In this document: in pieces, positions 24,363-37,700 of the stretch
Position numbering within the stretch: position 1 is the stretch's first letter
How the letters are laid out: every line of letters starts with the position of its first letter
Source: Lumnitzera littorea
Taxonomy: Eukaryota; Streptophyta; Magnoliopsida; Myrtales; Combretaceae
DNA length: 64,000 bases
Direction of reading: 5' to 3'
NCBI GenBank assembly: GCA_024138015.1
Contig: JAMXBB010000011.1
Span: 35,219,651-35,283,650 of the forward strand
Program-made: the position numbers and the translations under genes
Notes under the pieces: generated by a model
The model's database searches: none
Seen by the model: only the letters and a program-made list of their open reading frames with translations
What the model was told of the DNA's origin: nothing

Positions 24363-25226
24363 TAATGCGTCTCCAAGATTAAACACACAGAGGAGCACCA
24401 CAACGTAAGTGAACCGAAAAGAAAAAAAGAAAAGCTAGCAGAAGTTTGGGTAGCTACCAACTAGATATGATACACCAATTGATCCTACTCGACCTATAAT
24501 TCATTGGATATGACTCACCGATTTGAATTGCAGGGTCATTCTTCACTACTCCTTGCTAAATGGAATAGATAAGAGTTAAAGGGTAATGAAAACGTTAGGG
24601 TTGCTCAAAGGGAAACTTGTATAAATTCTCACAATGAAGATAATTGTCTGCGTATATTAAGTAGGGGTTAATATACCCATCATACTAGGTTTACTTTACA
24701 TACAGGAAGAGACAAAAAAGGTAATTTACAAATACGATATATAAAACATAATAAAAAGAGTAAAAGAGACAAAAAAATACTCTGTACAGAAAAGTAAAAT
24801 ATCATTTAGGAATGTTGTGCTAGAAGATACATGTCGCATGATGATTGGTTGTTCTAAAGTATAGTACAAATTAGACAAAATGAAGAAAAGAGGGAGTTAC
24901 AGTTAGGGGGCGACTTGATTTAGATCAGGTCAAAGCTTAGTCAATAATTGCTAGAGAGTACTCAACTTGGGCTAGGGTTAGACGTTGGTGGGCAACTCAG
25001 ATAGTCTTTGGAGGGTGTTTGCTCAGATGTTGTGTCATATCACAACTGTTCGATAGGTTTAGCGCATGTGACAGCTTGATAGTTAGGTCGACAATAGTAG
25101 GAAACATAGAGGTCAAGGTAGGAATTTCCTTCTTGGATGGGGCTTTGAGATAGTATTCTTTAGGTGAGTCCCTAGAATTCTCTAACTCTGTTACGTGTGA
25201 TCGGTCTAGGTGGTTGATTCTTATCA
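24363..25226 (-). repeat. 5' LTR of the gypsy element
   Basis: Starts TAATGCGTC (first G changed to A relative to TGATGC) and ends CTTATCA in plus-strand reading. Primer-binding sequence lies just inside its left edge at about 24337-24358. Confidence 0.85.
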
Positions 25227-25231
25227 TATAT

Positions 25232-27188
25232 ATAGCTTGTTTGGAAACTATATTAGGGTAATAGTTGGACTGCTTTAGACATGTGACACTTTATAAATTG
25301 GCATTAGTGTTAAATGTGGAGACAAAGGGCAGTTGAGCAGTTATTTGTAGGGGTGATTGTTGAGTTGTTCAAACCTTTGTCCCAATATTTGATTATTTGA
25401 ACTTTGTAGGCAAGGCTTTAATGATGTAGCCCTATGAATCTTGGTTAGCAAGGTTACTTCAAGCTGGCAAAGCTCTAAGGACAGGTTGGCAATTTAGATG
25501 CTGACTTGTTATGATTGGATGATCACAAGTTACTATGACAATTGGATAGAAATATGTTTACTTAGTTTGAGGTAGCTTTTAACTTAAAACATGTCAATAA
25601 TTTACCAAGTATCTTAATGAGAATCCACTATCAATAGGATTCGTGTTAAGATTGCGACTAAGGCCATGATCAACAAACCGAGGTTACCAACTATGATTCA
25701 TTCACAACCATATTTTACTTAATGGGTGGATATAGAACAATCTTTTGATATCAATAAGCAGGTAAGGCCGCCAATTTGATTCCTCGGTAAATATTCTAAT
25801 GAGGCCATGTGTGATGTAATGCCCATTACAATAGACCACATATTGCTTTGAAGTCCCTAAGCATGTGAAAGGGGAGTCATTTAAGACCATTGTCATAATG
25901 TTTGCATGTTCAAGAAAGGAAATAAAAGGATATCCTTGATACCTTTGAGTTTAAATGATGTAAAGACTGCGAGATTAGATATGAATCCTCTTAAGGAGTT
26001 AATCAAGATAAAAAAAAAAAGTGGTTGAAGTAGAGGGCTTTGATATAGTTATTGATGTGACATCATTGTTATTGACTCGTGGAGCTTTTGGTGAATAATA
26101 GGTATTTATATATCTAACCTTCACTATTTAGACTAGCTTTTCACGATCTATTAATCGGATTACCAAGAATAACTAGATACTGTAATATCCTTGTGCCTAT
26201 TAGACCATATAAGATGTTTATAAGAATTTATTAGTGTTTTATTGATAATTTCTTATATTGGAGTAGCATTCTGCTTACACTTAAGCCATATTTAACGGAG
26301 GGAATGGATCTGAATGGAATCAAGATTTTAGGTTCCATTTCCTTTTCTTATGTTTAGAAGCACATTTAGAAGTTGAAATCGAGATTCTACAGAATTGGTG
26401 ATTCTAAGTTTAAGGAGGAATTCGATTCAGTAAAATCAGCGATTCTATTCCTCCCACATTTATTATTATTAATCAAATTACTCATTTAACTTTCAATTTA
26501 TTTATGAAATTTAATATTTAAGGCTATTTTTGATAATTATTACTACATACACATTTAGTTTTATTCCATTCCATGGATATTTCCAAACATGAAAAATGAT
26601 TTGTTATTTCGCTCCTCATTCCATTCCATTCTATTACAGACAATTCTTGTGTACCAAAAGTGACATTAGTGGCAGTGTGAGTAAGATAACAATACATGGC
26701 TATTTGAAACTATGGCTATTGTGGGAGATAAGATGGGCATGCATTATCCTAGTTTATAAAAGAGATGTCTTCTTTTAAGATGATAGAGGCTAATCATTGC
26801 TTATTATGCCATTACATGGGTTCAATGTTCAACAAGTTTATATAAGATTGATCAATAGAATACATGATGAATGGTTTGAGAGAGATAATTTTTGAGGCCA
26901 TAGGATGCATAGCATGAATATATTAAGACATTTTGCTCGGGTTCAAGGATTTTTAAGAATATTGAGGAGTTGATTGTTAGGGAGTGGATGATGTGCTTCT
27001 TTGGGAGCTAAATGCTATTACTTAGATGAGTTTCATTAAGCATTTATTGAGGCAATTGTTGTTGAAAGTATAGCCTTAGACTAGGATGGTGAGGATGTTT
27101 TACTTACTTTCATTTTGCAAGATTGTTTTTCATTCAGATGGTGACCATATTCAAGATTTGAGGACAAATCTTCTTGAGTCCGGGTTGG
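25232..27188 (+). pseudogene. Fragments of a third Ty3/gypsy family, upstream of its 3' LTR
   Basis: About 25900-26280 matches the stretch at 50890-51290, which encodes a protease-to-RT linker. The region 26650-27070 matches 51300-51643 plus 54779-54850. At about 27130-27190 the plus strand reads HSDGDHIQDLRTNLLESG, the typical C-terminal tail of plant gypsy polyproteins just before the 3' LTR. RT and integrase cores are not recognisable here. Between 25232 and 25900 I see only retroelement-like but unassigned DNA. Confidence 0.6.
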
Positions 27189-27792
27189 TGATAAGGATCA
27201 TAGCCTCATCTAAAAGTTGCGAACTTTGCGAAAAGGATTTGTGAATATTGCATGGACTTGCCACCTTTGTAAGATTGATATTCTAATTATCATTTCTATG
27301 TTATTAGTTATTTCATATTAGTTTATAGAATTATTTTAAATTTTATAGGTTTTTATGTTAGGCATTTCTTAGACATTATTATTTCTTATTTTACTATTTT
27401 TTGTTAAATATAATTAGTTATTTATTTTATTAGTTTATTTTATTGGTACCTTAGCAGTTACAACTAGTTGCAGTATTTGCTAATATTGGCAAAATTTCTA
27501 CTTTATTTTATGACAACTATGCCCTCTTGGGGTTGTCAGGGATAATCTATATATTTTGCTGTATACAATTGTTACATTTACTAGTTTAATGAAAAATCCC
27601 ATGAGAGTTCTCTCTATTTCCTTTGTCTTATAAATTCAAATTGAATTGTGGCAACACCTCTTGATTTCAAATAATTGTGCATAATATCAATTAATTGATG
27701 TCAAAATCTCTAGTTGAAATTTGTGTCTCATATCAAATTATAAGTAAACATAGTTCGTACTTATTTTTTGGTGTCTCATATCCTTAATATCA
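27189..27792 (+). repeat. 3' LTR of the third gypsy family
   Basis: Begins TGATAAGGATC directly after the polyprotein tail and ends CCTTAATATCA. It has the same block order as the split solo LTR at 6523-10727, and is uninterrupted at the point (27578-27587, TTTACTAGTT) where that copy holds the MULE. Confidence 0.7.
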
Positions 27793-30700
27793 ATTCTTTC
27801 GTACCTCAATTTGTTTTCAACATGAAGTCAATAAAAAATAGATATACCAAAAACCAAAATTATAAGATCTTTTTTATTTTTATTTCAATTTTAAGCTTAC
27901 ATTGCATTTAACTCATAAACGGACTTACCATAGAGCAAGAAGAAAAATAGTTTAGAGATTTAACAAGCCTCAAATTTAACAAGCCTAATCTCTAAGTCTT
28001 GGTCTATACTAATCTACTTTTAACATGTTGAAGGAGTACCCTTTCTCTAATGGAACAATAAACGAGGAAAACAACATAATGTAACACAAGCAAATCAATG
28101 CAAACATAAAAGTTCTTATATGTTTAGTTGCTAATTACAATACAAGATTTTTTTTTATATAAATATATTGTATATCATTTGTTAATATTAGAATAGTGAT
28201 TTAATAATTATATTTTTCATGTTGTCATGTATTTATTTCAATCACGTTTTCTCATTTCTAGCACCGCTTTACTATCGGCGTTACCACTACTGATACTATA
28301 CCAACACTACTACCGCTAGAGTACTATCAACATTATCAATTAATCTACGTAGCACTACAACGTAGTAATGATGGATGGTGTAGTGTAGTAGAGACCTATT
28401 GTAGCAACATTGATAACTATGGCAATAGTGTAATAGCAGTGGTAGTATTGGTTATATGTAGAGTTTTTGAGGTGGTAACTAGTGTCTAATGTAGTATAAT
28501 GATGGTAGTGCAAGGGTAGTGGTGAATAATGTGGCAATGATAATGGTAATGAAGGTGGTGGTCGTCGTCGTAATAAGGCAAGACAACGATAGTGAGGTGG
28601 CAATTGTAGTAATGTTGGTGGTGGTAGTGGTCATGGTGGGTGTTAGTAAGTTGATGATTAAATAGATGTATTAGTTTGGGTTTTTGGATTAAGAGATTTT
28701 ATTTTGTCCCTCTGTCAAGATTTTTATAAGGGTAAATTATGCGGACTTTCCCCGTAAAATTTCATAATTACAAGCACCTTATTTTCAAAATTAAGCACTT
28801 ACACTCCTAAAATGGATGTAGAGCTAACATTACTTAAATAATATATATATTATGTGTAAATATTAATAATATATATTTACATTAGAATTATACATTATAA
28901 TTGATATTACTATAGTACAACATGTAATTTATAATGCACTTATAAAGTTGTAATATATAATTTTGAAATGATTGCTATGTTTTCGAACAAAAAAAAAAAA
29001 ATGACTGCTATGTTATATATATCAAAGCACAAACATCTTATTAGTTTCTTTCACATTTCAGACTTGCACATATCTTTCTTTTAACGTATATAGTACTATA
29101 AAAGGTGTCTAGGACTTTCTTTTATATGATGTATATATATATATTAATTATATAAATTAAATTTATATGATATTTTATATGGTGTCACTGTTTGTTATAT
29201 AAATAAGTGTCACTCATCAAATTCATAACTCCCCACTTTTGCTTTAAAATTTCTATCAAGCATTTCATACCATGATATTAGAAGTATATTGTCCAAACAA
29301 TGTTTACGTCAAGCTTTCAAGTTCGAAAAACGTAGCATTTGTCAATATATTATAATGTGGATTCAAATGACATGTTTTGAAAATATATATTATGTTATCA
29401 TTGATATATATTGTAGCATACCATTCTCACAACTAATTATCGAATTAGATATATAAATATAATATGTATATATATCTATATTATTAAAGAGTTTGAAGTA
29501 TTAAGTAATCATCGAAATAATATCTTGATTACTTTTACTTATTTAACCTTTTAAATAAAATTTTTATTATTAATAAATAATTTTCTTTAATACATTTGAT
29601 TGTAGATATAAGACAATTTAAAAATATTATATATATCTCTCCCTCCTCTAACATTCCTACTACTTAATTTCTTTCTCTTTCTCTTTCTCTTTCTCTTTTT
29701 TAAGATTCCCATTACTCATTTCTCTCTCTCTCTTTTTTAACATTTCCACTACTTCCTTTCTCACTCTCTTCTTCCACATCCCCACTATTTCTTATTCTTC
29801 CCCTCACAACTCTCATCTCTCTTTTTTTTTTTTTTCTCATCTATTAATATCTTTTATCAATATTATACTATATTTAATTATATTACATAATTTTATTCAT
29901 TTTGTACATATATAACGTGAGTGCATCATCTACTAGTTGTCAATAAATACACATAATAAATCAATATATATTATCTAACTCATTTTAAGAGTATAAGTAC
30001 TCAATTTTGAAAATAAGAGATGTTCCTACAATTACAAAAGTTTAAAAAAAAAGTCTGTACAATTGCAAAAATTTATAAGGAAGGTCCTTACAATTTACCC
30101 TTGTATAATACCAAATGGAATTTCGGAGATCTACCAGCAGACTTGGGAATGAAATATGGTACAATTGTTTTATCCAATCAGTTTTCTCAAAAAAGTTGCG
30201 AACCAAACAGTGACTTAACATTTCATAGAAAATTTACATCGTTTTGAGGGAAGTTTTTCCAAGTACTTGAAATGTAGGCTTGAATCTTGAATTATGCAAG
30301 TATATTGTAGCGACATACCTTATAGAAAAGTTAGAACATGCATCATAACTCACAGAAATAATCTTATCAACAGAAGAATGAAATATAATCTTAAGATTTG
30401 TTAAATTTAGATCTATAATCATATGATACAAAAATTTAAACTTATGCATTTAGTGTGATTTTATATTCATCTTAACGAAAGATTGTCAGAAAACTTCGCA
30501 AGAGAGTCACAGCATGAACCCTTCACCCATCAACTTCATAGGATCCCAGGAAATAAGACCTTCAAATGGTCTTTCCACAGGCATTTGCTCTGTTAACCAA
30601 CCTATTCGGGCGTATAATCATGCAAATTCAGTAGCAGATCCAGTTCGACACTGCATAAACATGGAAACCCTCAAGTTTTCCATATGCAAAGATACAATTC

Positions 30701-30812
30701 CTCGGAGGTGGTAATTAGTTTGTGTACGGTCTATCCTGGAGTTCTGGAGAAAACATGGAAAAGCAGTAAAAGCAATATAGATATCTATGATCCTTGGAGA
30801 AAAGATCCACAT
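27793..30812. other. AT-rich intergenic DNA with simple-sequence tracts
   Basis: No gene is supported. About 28260-28660 is a diverged triplet-type tract (GGT/GTA/GTC-like units such as GTGGTAGT and GTCGTCGTCG). About 29630-29845 is pyrimidine-rich, with TTTCTC units at 29670-29697 and CT and T runs. TATATA-type runs are frequent between 28830 and 29480. The part nearest 30812 would contain the 3' UTR of the monooxygenase gene. Confidence 0.6.
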
Positions 30813-33223
30813 TCACGAAATATTCAACCCGCCGCAGTCAAAACTAGCCGTGCTCAGCAGTGATCCAGCCATGAAGGGAGCCAATATCTTCCCCCTAATA
30901 AAGTTCAACACCTTGCTTTTGCTCTGCATAATGTATCCTACCATGTAAGCTGTAGTGATGAGTTTAATGCTTCTCCACCTTCTCTCTTCGGCATACTTCT
31001 TCAAGGCAATCTCCATTCTTTTGTATGCTTTCCCCAGTTTTTCGGCATTTCCTACAATTTCATCAATTGGTTCATTTCTCAATGCCTCTCCTAGATACCT
31101 AGCTAGAATGACACTGTCTTCCAGGGCAGCACACCCTCCTTGGGCTATATCGGGTGTCATGGGATGAAATGCATCTCCAGCTACACAAACATTGCCCTTG
31201 CTTATATTTCCCCACAGAAGTTCCCATGGATATCTGTATCTCAGCTGAGACAACAGTGTATTGTCAAGTTCTGTTTCTTCAACTATCGCCCTTACTTGGT
31301 CGGGTGCTTTCCCAAGCTTATCCAACACAAACCGCTTCCTCTTTGCTGGGTTCTCCTCAGTCTCTTCCTCTGTGCAAGGAAACAAAATGACAGAACACAC
31401 GTGCTAATATTATTGACACACACCACGACTTGATTATGCACATGTATTAACACCAATCTAAATGGTGAAAGCTTTTAGATCACCTAACGATGGAGCTAAA
31501 CCAAAATAAAATTAGAATTGAATGCACCGAGTGCAGATCCCTAATCATTTCGTCCCCCTTTCATTGAAGTTGAACACTAGGTTAGGGGGATATTCAATCA
31601 TTAGGTATAAGATCATACTACATCTAACGGGCTTAACCTTCTTCTACATCAGCTGTTTGTGCAACTAAACTGAACACTATGAACTTAAAGAAGATATAAT
31701 TATTGCTCAATACCCTTTTGAGTGATCGATTTGCAGAAGAAAATCTTCCATAAATATCTCACCTCTGCTGGTTGGTGACCAAGTGAAGAACCAAAATATA
31801 GTCTTCTCATCACAAGGGATGAAACCTGCCCGAATCCCATCACCAAAGTATTGAAGTGCCCGAGGATCAAATCCATGGGCTTGCCCATTATTGAAATACG
31901 CTCTAATTGCCAAGCGGCCTGCGAAGGCAGGCTTCTTGAAGCCAAGCCATTTTGCAACTGATGAGTTCACTCCATCACACCCAATTAACACCTTGCATTG
32001 ACAAATAAGGATTCGCTGAGCATGATATGGAGAAGAAACTACAAGACTAATCCTTAATGGTGTAAACAAACGCTTGTTTATCTTTTCATGTATGAATTTA
32101 CCATCGTCTTCAGCACTGAACCATCAGCTAGATGAACGAGCTTTAGGTAGCCGGATTCCTCAACGGAGACCACCTTGGACGAATACCTAATTGTACCACT
32201 TGGGAGTTCCTTTTCAAGAGTTTCCAACAAGCACTTCCTTTTCATGCAATGAACTTCAACGTCTCTGCTAATGCATCAAATACCGATCATAATCTTTGTG
32301 ACATGCAAATATGGATTAAGCTTAATGTAACGACTTAACTGTTTCCCTGTGGCATCAAATGAGATTTGCGTTGTGCATTGGCCCGTAAGCACGGAAAACA
32401 ATTCCAACCTGCAAACACATGCAATAGAGTAAGAAATATCAACAAGAACTAGTTCTTGATCAAATCACAAATTCGAGCCAAAGTATATAGACTCGATTTG
32501 CCCTATATGCCTGGAAAGGAGTACTTATTGTGCAGACTACCTAACTGAAAATTATAAATTGTGAAAAGAATGTACTGATATCATTATTTGATCCTAAATG
32601 CTCTGAGGTTATAGAGTTATCTGCATAAAATTTCTGTCAATTACCTGCGAATCCGAATATGTTGCTGGCGGAGTGAGTTGCCCACACCAAGAGCATCTAA
32701 GGCTTTCCAAGCATTTTTCCAAACTGCAAGTGCAAAGCCTGCGGTTCTCAAACTATCAGATGCTTCCAACACCAAGCTTCGGATTCCCAGCCTGCCAAAA
32801 AGGGAAAATAATAGGAAGGAAATCCATTAAATGTCTCAAAATAGAATCACATAGAAGAGAAAACAATTGAGTGCCTAATATGAAGTTCAGCATTCAGAAA
32901 ACACGCGGTCGGGTTATCAAATTTAGTTCTACAATCAACGGATCTAAATTTTTATGCTAGTAGAGCTCAACATGTTCTGATTTGAGGTCCAACTATTGTA
33001 TGACGGATGATGGGCTGATGATAACCTTTAGATCTGCAGGATCCACTCAAAAAATGCTTTTCTGGGTCCTGTTCACCATGGGTGAACGAAAGAATTACTC
33101 GATTGGAAGTATAACTAGACTTATAACTGTCCATTTCCATGCTTACCTATGAAGTCCGAGAGCTGTTGCGAGTCCAGCAATACCAGCACCAACTATGATA
33201 ATTCCTTCAATTTTCGCTTCCAT
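30813..33223 (-). CDS. FAD-dependent monooxygenase (MO2 / salicylate-hydroxylase-like), intact, six exons, 413 aa
   Basis: Exons are 33147-33223, 32645-32791, 32340-32408, 32102-32264, 31763-31991 and 30813-31369. All introns are GT-AG and the joined length is 1242 bp, exactly 413 codons plus stop. Residues 12-17 are GAGIAG (GxGxxG, FAD ADP-binding). Exon 5 opens with VLIGCDGVNS (residues 153-162), the DG motif that contacts FAD and NAD(P)H. Exon 6 holds GDAFHPMTPDIAQGG (G293-D294), the second FAD motif. Length and motifs fit the PF01494 flavoprotein hydroxylases. No N-terminal targeting extension is seen, so a cytosolic protein is likely. Plant relatives are thought to hydroxylate small aromatic or related metabolites; the substrate is not predictable. 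It lies 1.56 kb downstream of a pseudogene paralogue on the same strand. Confidence 0.93.
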
Positions 33224-34780
33224 GATTTCAGCTACTGGTTTTTGCTCAGTGAAGACTTGTAGCAAAGTGTGGTCAGAAAAGACAGGAAATAAAGAAAAAG
33301 ATTAGAAGCAAAGATGACAATGATATCTGGTAACTCAAAGCACCCACTTTAGAATTGACTCACAAGTGGTTTCACAACATGACCTGAAAACGATAGGATA
33401 TTTAATAAATGATTATCAGTCAACAGCAAAGACTTTTGTCTTCACTCACGCTAGAATAAATTATACCTTGTCCGCCTAACAGTGATAAATGAATGAAAGC
33501 CACAGTATCTGCAATAAGATGACAGGTGGACAAAAGACGAAATATTTTTAATTGTTTATGTTGACTTAATGTAGTATCAAGCAGTATCACAGCCAACCAA
33601 CTGGTCTAAGAGTTTAATATTGCTTTCTTATTTATTACTTAGCACATACATATGTGACCATATTGTGGTGTGAAGAGTGGGATTTGGAGAGTCTTGTAGG
33701 TTATTGTGAATTGGTGTATAAGTTATGCCACAGCTGAACCAATGATATTATAGAAACATCTTGCGTATATGTTGTTGAGAGCGTTTAATCCTGAAGGATT
33801 TTTGACATTGTCCATGCTTGAAATAAGAGTAGTATATTTAATTTATGTCAAACAGTATCAATAATTGACATAAACTTTTGCTTGAATGGATGCGGTCTTC
33901 TTGTTTTCATTCATGTATTGACTATTTACATACTGACACATGAAGGTAAAAGAGCTAACAGAAGAGCCTGCACTAATTAATCATTACACATAAAGCATGA
34001 AATTTTTCGAAGTGATGGTTTCTCCCTTTCTAGTTTTGATCCTTTTCGTCATCTTTAGCATACTTGTTAGACTAGAAGAATAGCATAAATGAATTGACGA
34101 TGGCCTTTGGGCTGATCGGGACATGGATAAGGATAGATACTGCTAATTGGAAAATTTCCTTGTTTCACTCTTAAAAACTTATTAGTCAGTGGAACAATGT
34201 TAGAATTGGAAGAAACACCAGATGGTATCACACAGAATAGTTGTGATGAATTGTATGTCAATAAATATTAAAGTTACACAAAATCTAATTAGTCTAAACT
34301 TTTAGATGAGTTAGTTATGATGTTAAATTTAACGTGGGACTAATGTAAAAGGTATATTTCTGTACACTTATTTCACCGCCATTTATAATATAATCCAGCA
34401 GGTTTCAATCAAAATTTTTATCCAAAAATAAGGAGGATGTATCTACCCATAAATTAAAAAACCACACTAGATCTGATAAGACTAAGCTTTTAAACTGGAC
34501 AGTCATAATGCTAAAACATGTCTGAATTCTAGCAATTACCTCTAGGCGTTTTTCACAGCAATTATTGAAAGAAAATCAGCTTCGGCATTTGATTGTAAAC
34601 ATGAAACATCTTAGAGTATAAAAAGAGAAACCAAAAATTTTATTTTAGCTTCATACTTCACAGTGTTTACATATTTCAAGTTTACCCCACAGCATGCAAC
34701 AGCACTACAATCTTGTCAACATGGATGATATTGGAAAAAGCAAAGGCTCTTCTGCCGTGGCTTTGAATAAACCATTCACT
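33224..34780. other. Intergenic DNA between the monooxygenase gene and its pseudogene paralogue
   Basis: This 1.56-kb stretch must contain the promoter and 5' UTR of the intact minus-strand gene. No further exon, recognisable transposon end or clear TATA box could be singled out. Confidence 0.5.
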
Positions 34781-37700
34781 TCAATTTATTTTTTCTGAAT
34801 AAGTATTCAGTTTTCCACAATCATAGCTAGCCTTCTTCAGCAACTGCCCAACTAACATTGAAGCAAATATTTTCTCTCTCAAGAAGCTCAATACTCTGCC
34901 ATTGCTCTGCGGTACATATCCTACCATATAAGCTGTACTAATCAGTTCAATGCCCCTCCATCTTCTCTCTTTGGCATATTTCTTCAAGGCCATCTCAATC
35001 TTCTTGTACTCTTTCCTCTTTTCCCAAACTTCCATCATTCTCGAGTTTTGGATTATCCCGCAATGCTTCTCCTAGACACCTTGCCAAAACAACTCCATCT
35101 TCCAAAGCTGAACAACCTCCCTGGCCTATATCTGGTGTCATTGGGTGGAATGCATCTCCAGCAACACATACATTGCCTTTGCTTATGTTTTCCCAAAGTA
35201 TTTCCCAAGGAAGTCGAAATCTCAGTGGTGATGATATGATGCTATCCATTTTAGTTCTGTCAATAATCGCCCTCACTCACTCAGGAACCTTTCCAAGCTT
35301 CTCCAACACGAATTGCTTCATCTTAGCTGGATTCTCCTCCATCTCTTTATCTAGGTGAGCCGATAACATCATATAATTGTATTGCCAAAACTAGCATATC
35401 CACTAAATAAAATGAATTGAGAAAATTCATTGTATTTAAAATGGAGTGCTTGTTTCGCAGAAAACCTTTTTGACATTCTTCCTATTGTAAAATGTTATCG
35501 TAATTATCAAAGGAGTTTACCGGTAATGGTGACTTTTTGCTGTAAGTGGCTGTGTAAGGAAAAAAAGGCAGTAGCAATCATTAGTAATGGTGGTTAATAA
35601 TTATGGGAATCTAATAGAGAATGATTTCCTTATCTTAAAATCGGGCACATTAGTGATGTTGATCAGCAACCATGGGAATCTAATAGAAAATGAATCCCTT
35701 TTCTTATGACCAGAAATCATTTACCCAATTTTTCATTTAACTTCCACCATTAGTCATATGCTGGCACCTTCATTTTCCCCTATCAATTAGCGTTAAAGGT
35801 CTTTGGCAATCGTAACTTCTTGAGAGTGCTATATAATTCCAGAGCTATGAAGAAAAACAAAAGATCGAAAAAAATTGTTCGCAAAATACGAACACCGTGG
35901 TCTGTGTTGATAAGATGGTTTTCCATTTTGGTGTCTCACCTTTGCTGGTAGGCGACCAAGTAAAGAACCAGTACATGGTCTTACCATCACAAGGCATGGA
36001 ACCAAATCGAACTCCATCACCATAATACAGCAAAAACTTGGACTCAAAGCAGTGTCCTTTGTCATAATCTACGCAGCCTCTAAAGGAAGATTGACCTGCG
36101 AAAGAAGGTTTCTTGAAGCCTAGCCATTCTGCCACAGCAGAGTTCACTCCATCACATCCGATTAGCATCTTCCATCAATGGCATAAGAATATTTTATCAA
36201 CAAAATCGGGAATATAGCAGCATTATGACATACTAGGCGTATTTGTTTTGTGGAAAATGGCTTTCAGACTTCTTAAAACATTTGTTATTTTTAATGCATT
36301 AGAATTATAGATGTGGCTGCAGTAACATGAAGAAAGTGGGATTACTAGCGGTTTTTGCAATCGTGGTAGGTGAATTATAGAATTTCTCATTTCCCATTAA
36401 CATCTTCCGAGGATATTAATCACCAACACTAGTGACGAACTATTGTTGCAGCCTTCCACCAAACCCACTAGTTACTGTGGTGTGTAACTTCTAGTGAAAT
36501 TCTAATACATGCTATTTATGATTCAATGGTAGTTCATGTGTTAGAATCCCATTAAAAGTTGCACGCGACATGGATGAACACGTTGTATATCATGCCTAGT
36601 GAATCTTTCAGATTATTATGACAATATTTGACAACTAGAAAGTTTTGATTTTGACATATACAAAAGAAAAATAAGTTACTCTGAAAATATTTTCCACAAA
36701 ACAAATATACCAGCTTGGAATACAATGAAACATTATGATGGAATGATTACCTTGGCCTTCAAGACTGATCCATCAGCAAGATGCACCAGCTTAAGACACC
36801 GAGATTCTTCCACTGAAACCACCTTGGATGAGTACCTTATTGTGCCTTGAGGAAGTTCCTTTTCTAGAGTTTCCGACAAGATCGTTCTTCACATGCGATG
36901 GACTTCCATTCCTCTGCCAGAACCTCCTACCATGTTAGTAGACCATGCCATAAATCAGTAAGTACTGGGGGAAAAAAAGAAATATATCAACTAGCCACTC
37001 AATATGACTTAACTGTGTTCCTGTCGTACCAAACAGAGTTTCTGCGGTTTGTAGTCCAGTAACTGCAGAAAATGTCACAGCACTGCAACCGCAACATTCC
37101 ATATTAGGCCTAGCAGTACCGCAGGTGGGGGGAATACAATTGCCAAACACAAATTACGTGGAACTTAAGGAGTACCAAAAGGAAGTTGTGATGAGACAAG
37201 GTAATTGAAGCATAGACTCTTGCAAAATTTAATCATTGAAGAAGATTGAAATCTCAGAGGCCAAGATTCTGAATTATGGATGATCTTTCTCTTATGCCTT
37301 AGAATTATGTATCAAACTTATCAAGAAATATTTGAAAATGGGGTCATGGACAGGGCTCCTGTCAGCTTCCCTTGGTTATAAGTCTATCGAAAGGGTCCCC
37401 ACGCATAATTTGATAGCATAAGGCATAGCAATATTCCGTGGTCTAAATGGTCATTTGAACATATCAAATTCTAACAGTTGATTTTAAAATCAAATAACTG
37501 TTTTGTCCTCATCTAACCATTAAAATCAACTTATTATATTTTGATAGCTAATGTCAGAACCATGTAATTGAATTCGGTCATTTGATCATTAGAATCAACT
37601 TACTAAATTTTGGCATCAAATTTCAATTGGTCCAAACGACTCGACCACAGAACTTTAAGTCCTTGGTATATATCCAGAAATCCACCATGTGACACATTGA

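Larger units (their letters stand above)
18588..25226 (-). mobile_element. Complete but dead Ty3/gypsy retrotransposon, 6.64 kb, target duplication TATAT
   Basis: LTRs at 18588-19448 and 24363-25226 (about 860 bp) bracket minus-strand gag and pol. TATAT occurs at 18583-18587 and 25227-25231, though in AT-rich DNA. The primer-binding region next to the right LTR reads TTGATATTAAAGCATAG. This is the usual initiator-methionine tRNA complement (TTGGTATCAGAGC) with only G-to-A and C-to-T changes. Domain order gag, zinc knuckle, protease, RT, RNase H, integrase is that of Ty3/gypsy. The LTRs differ visibly from each other, so the insertion is old. Every domain has stops. Confidence 0.88.

Noticed and set aside
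28355..28603. Minus-strand frame rich in Pro, Leu, Tyr and Thr
   Set aside because: Shadow of the triplet-type tract.
31140..31433. Plus-strand frames opposite exon 6 of the intact monooxygenase
   Set aside because: Antisense shadows of a well-supported exon.
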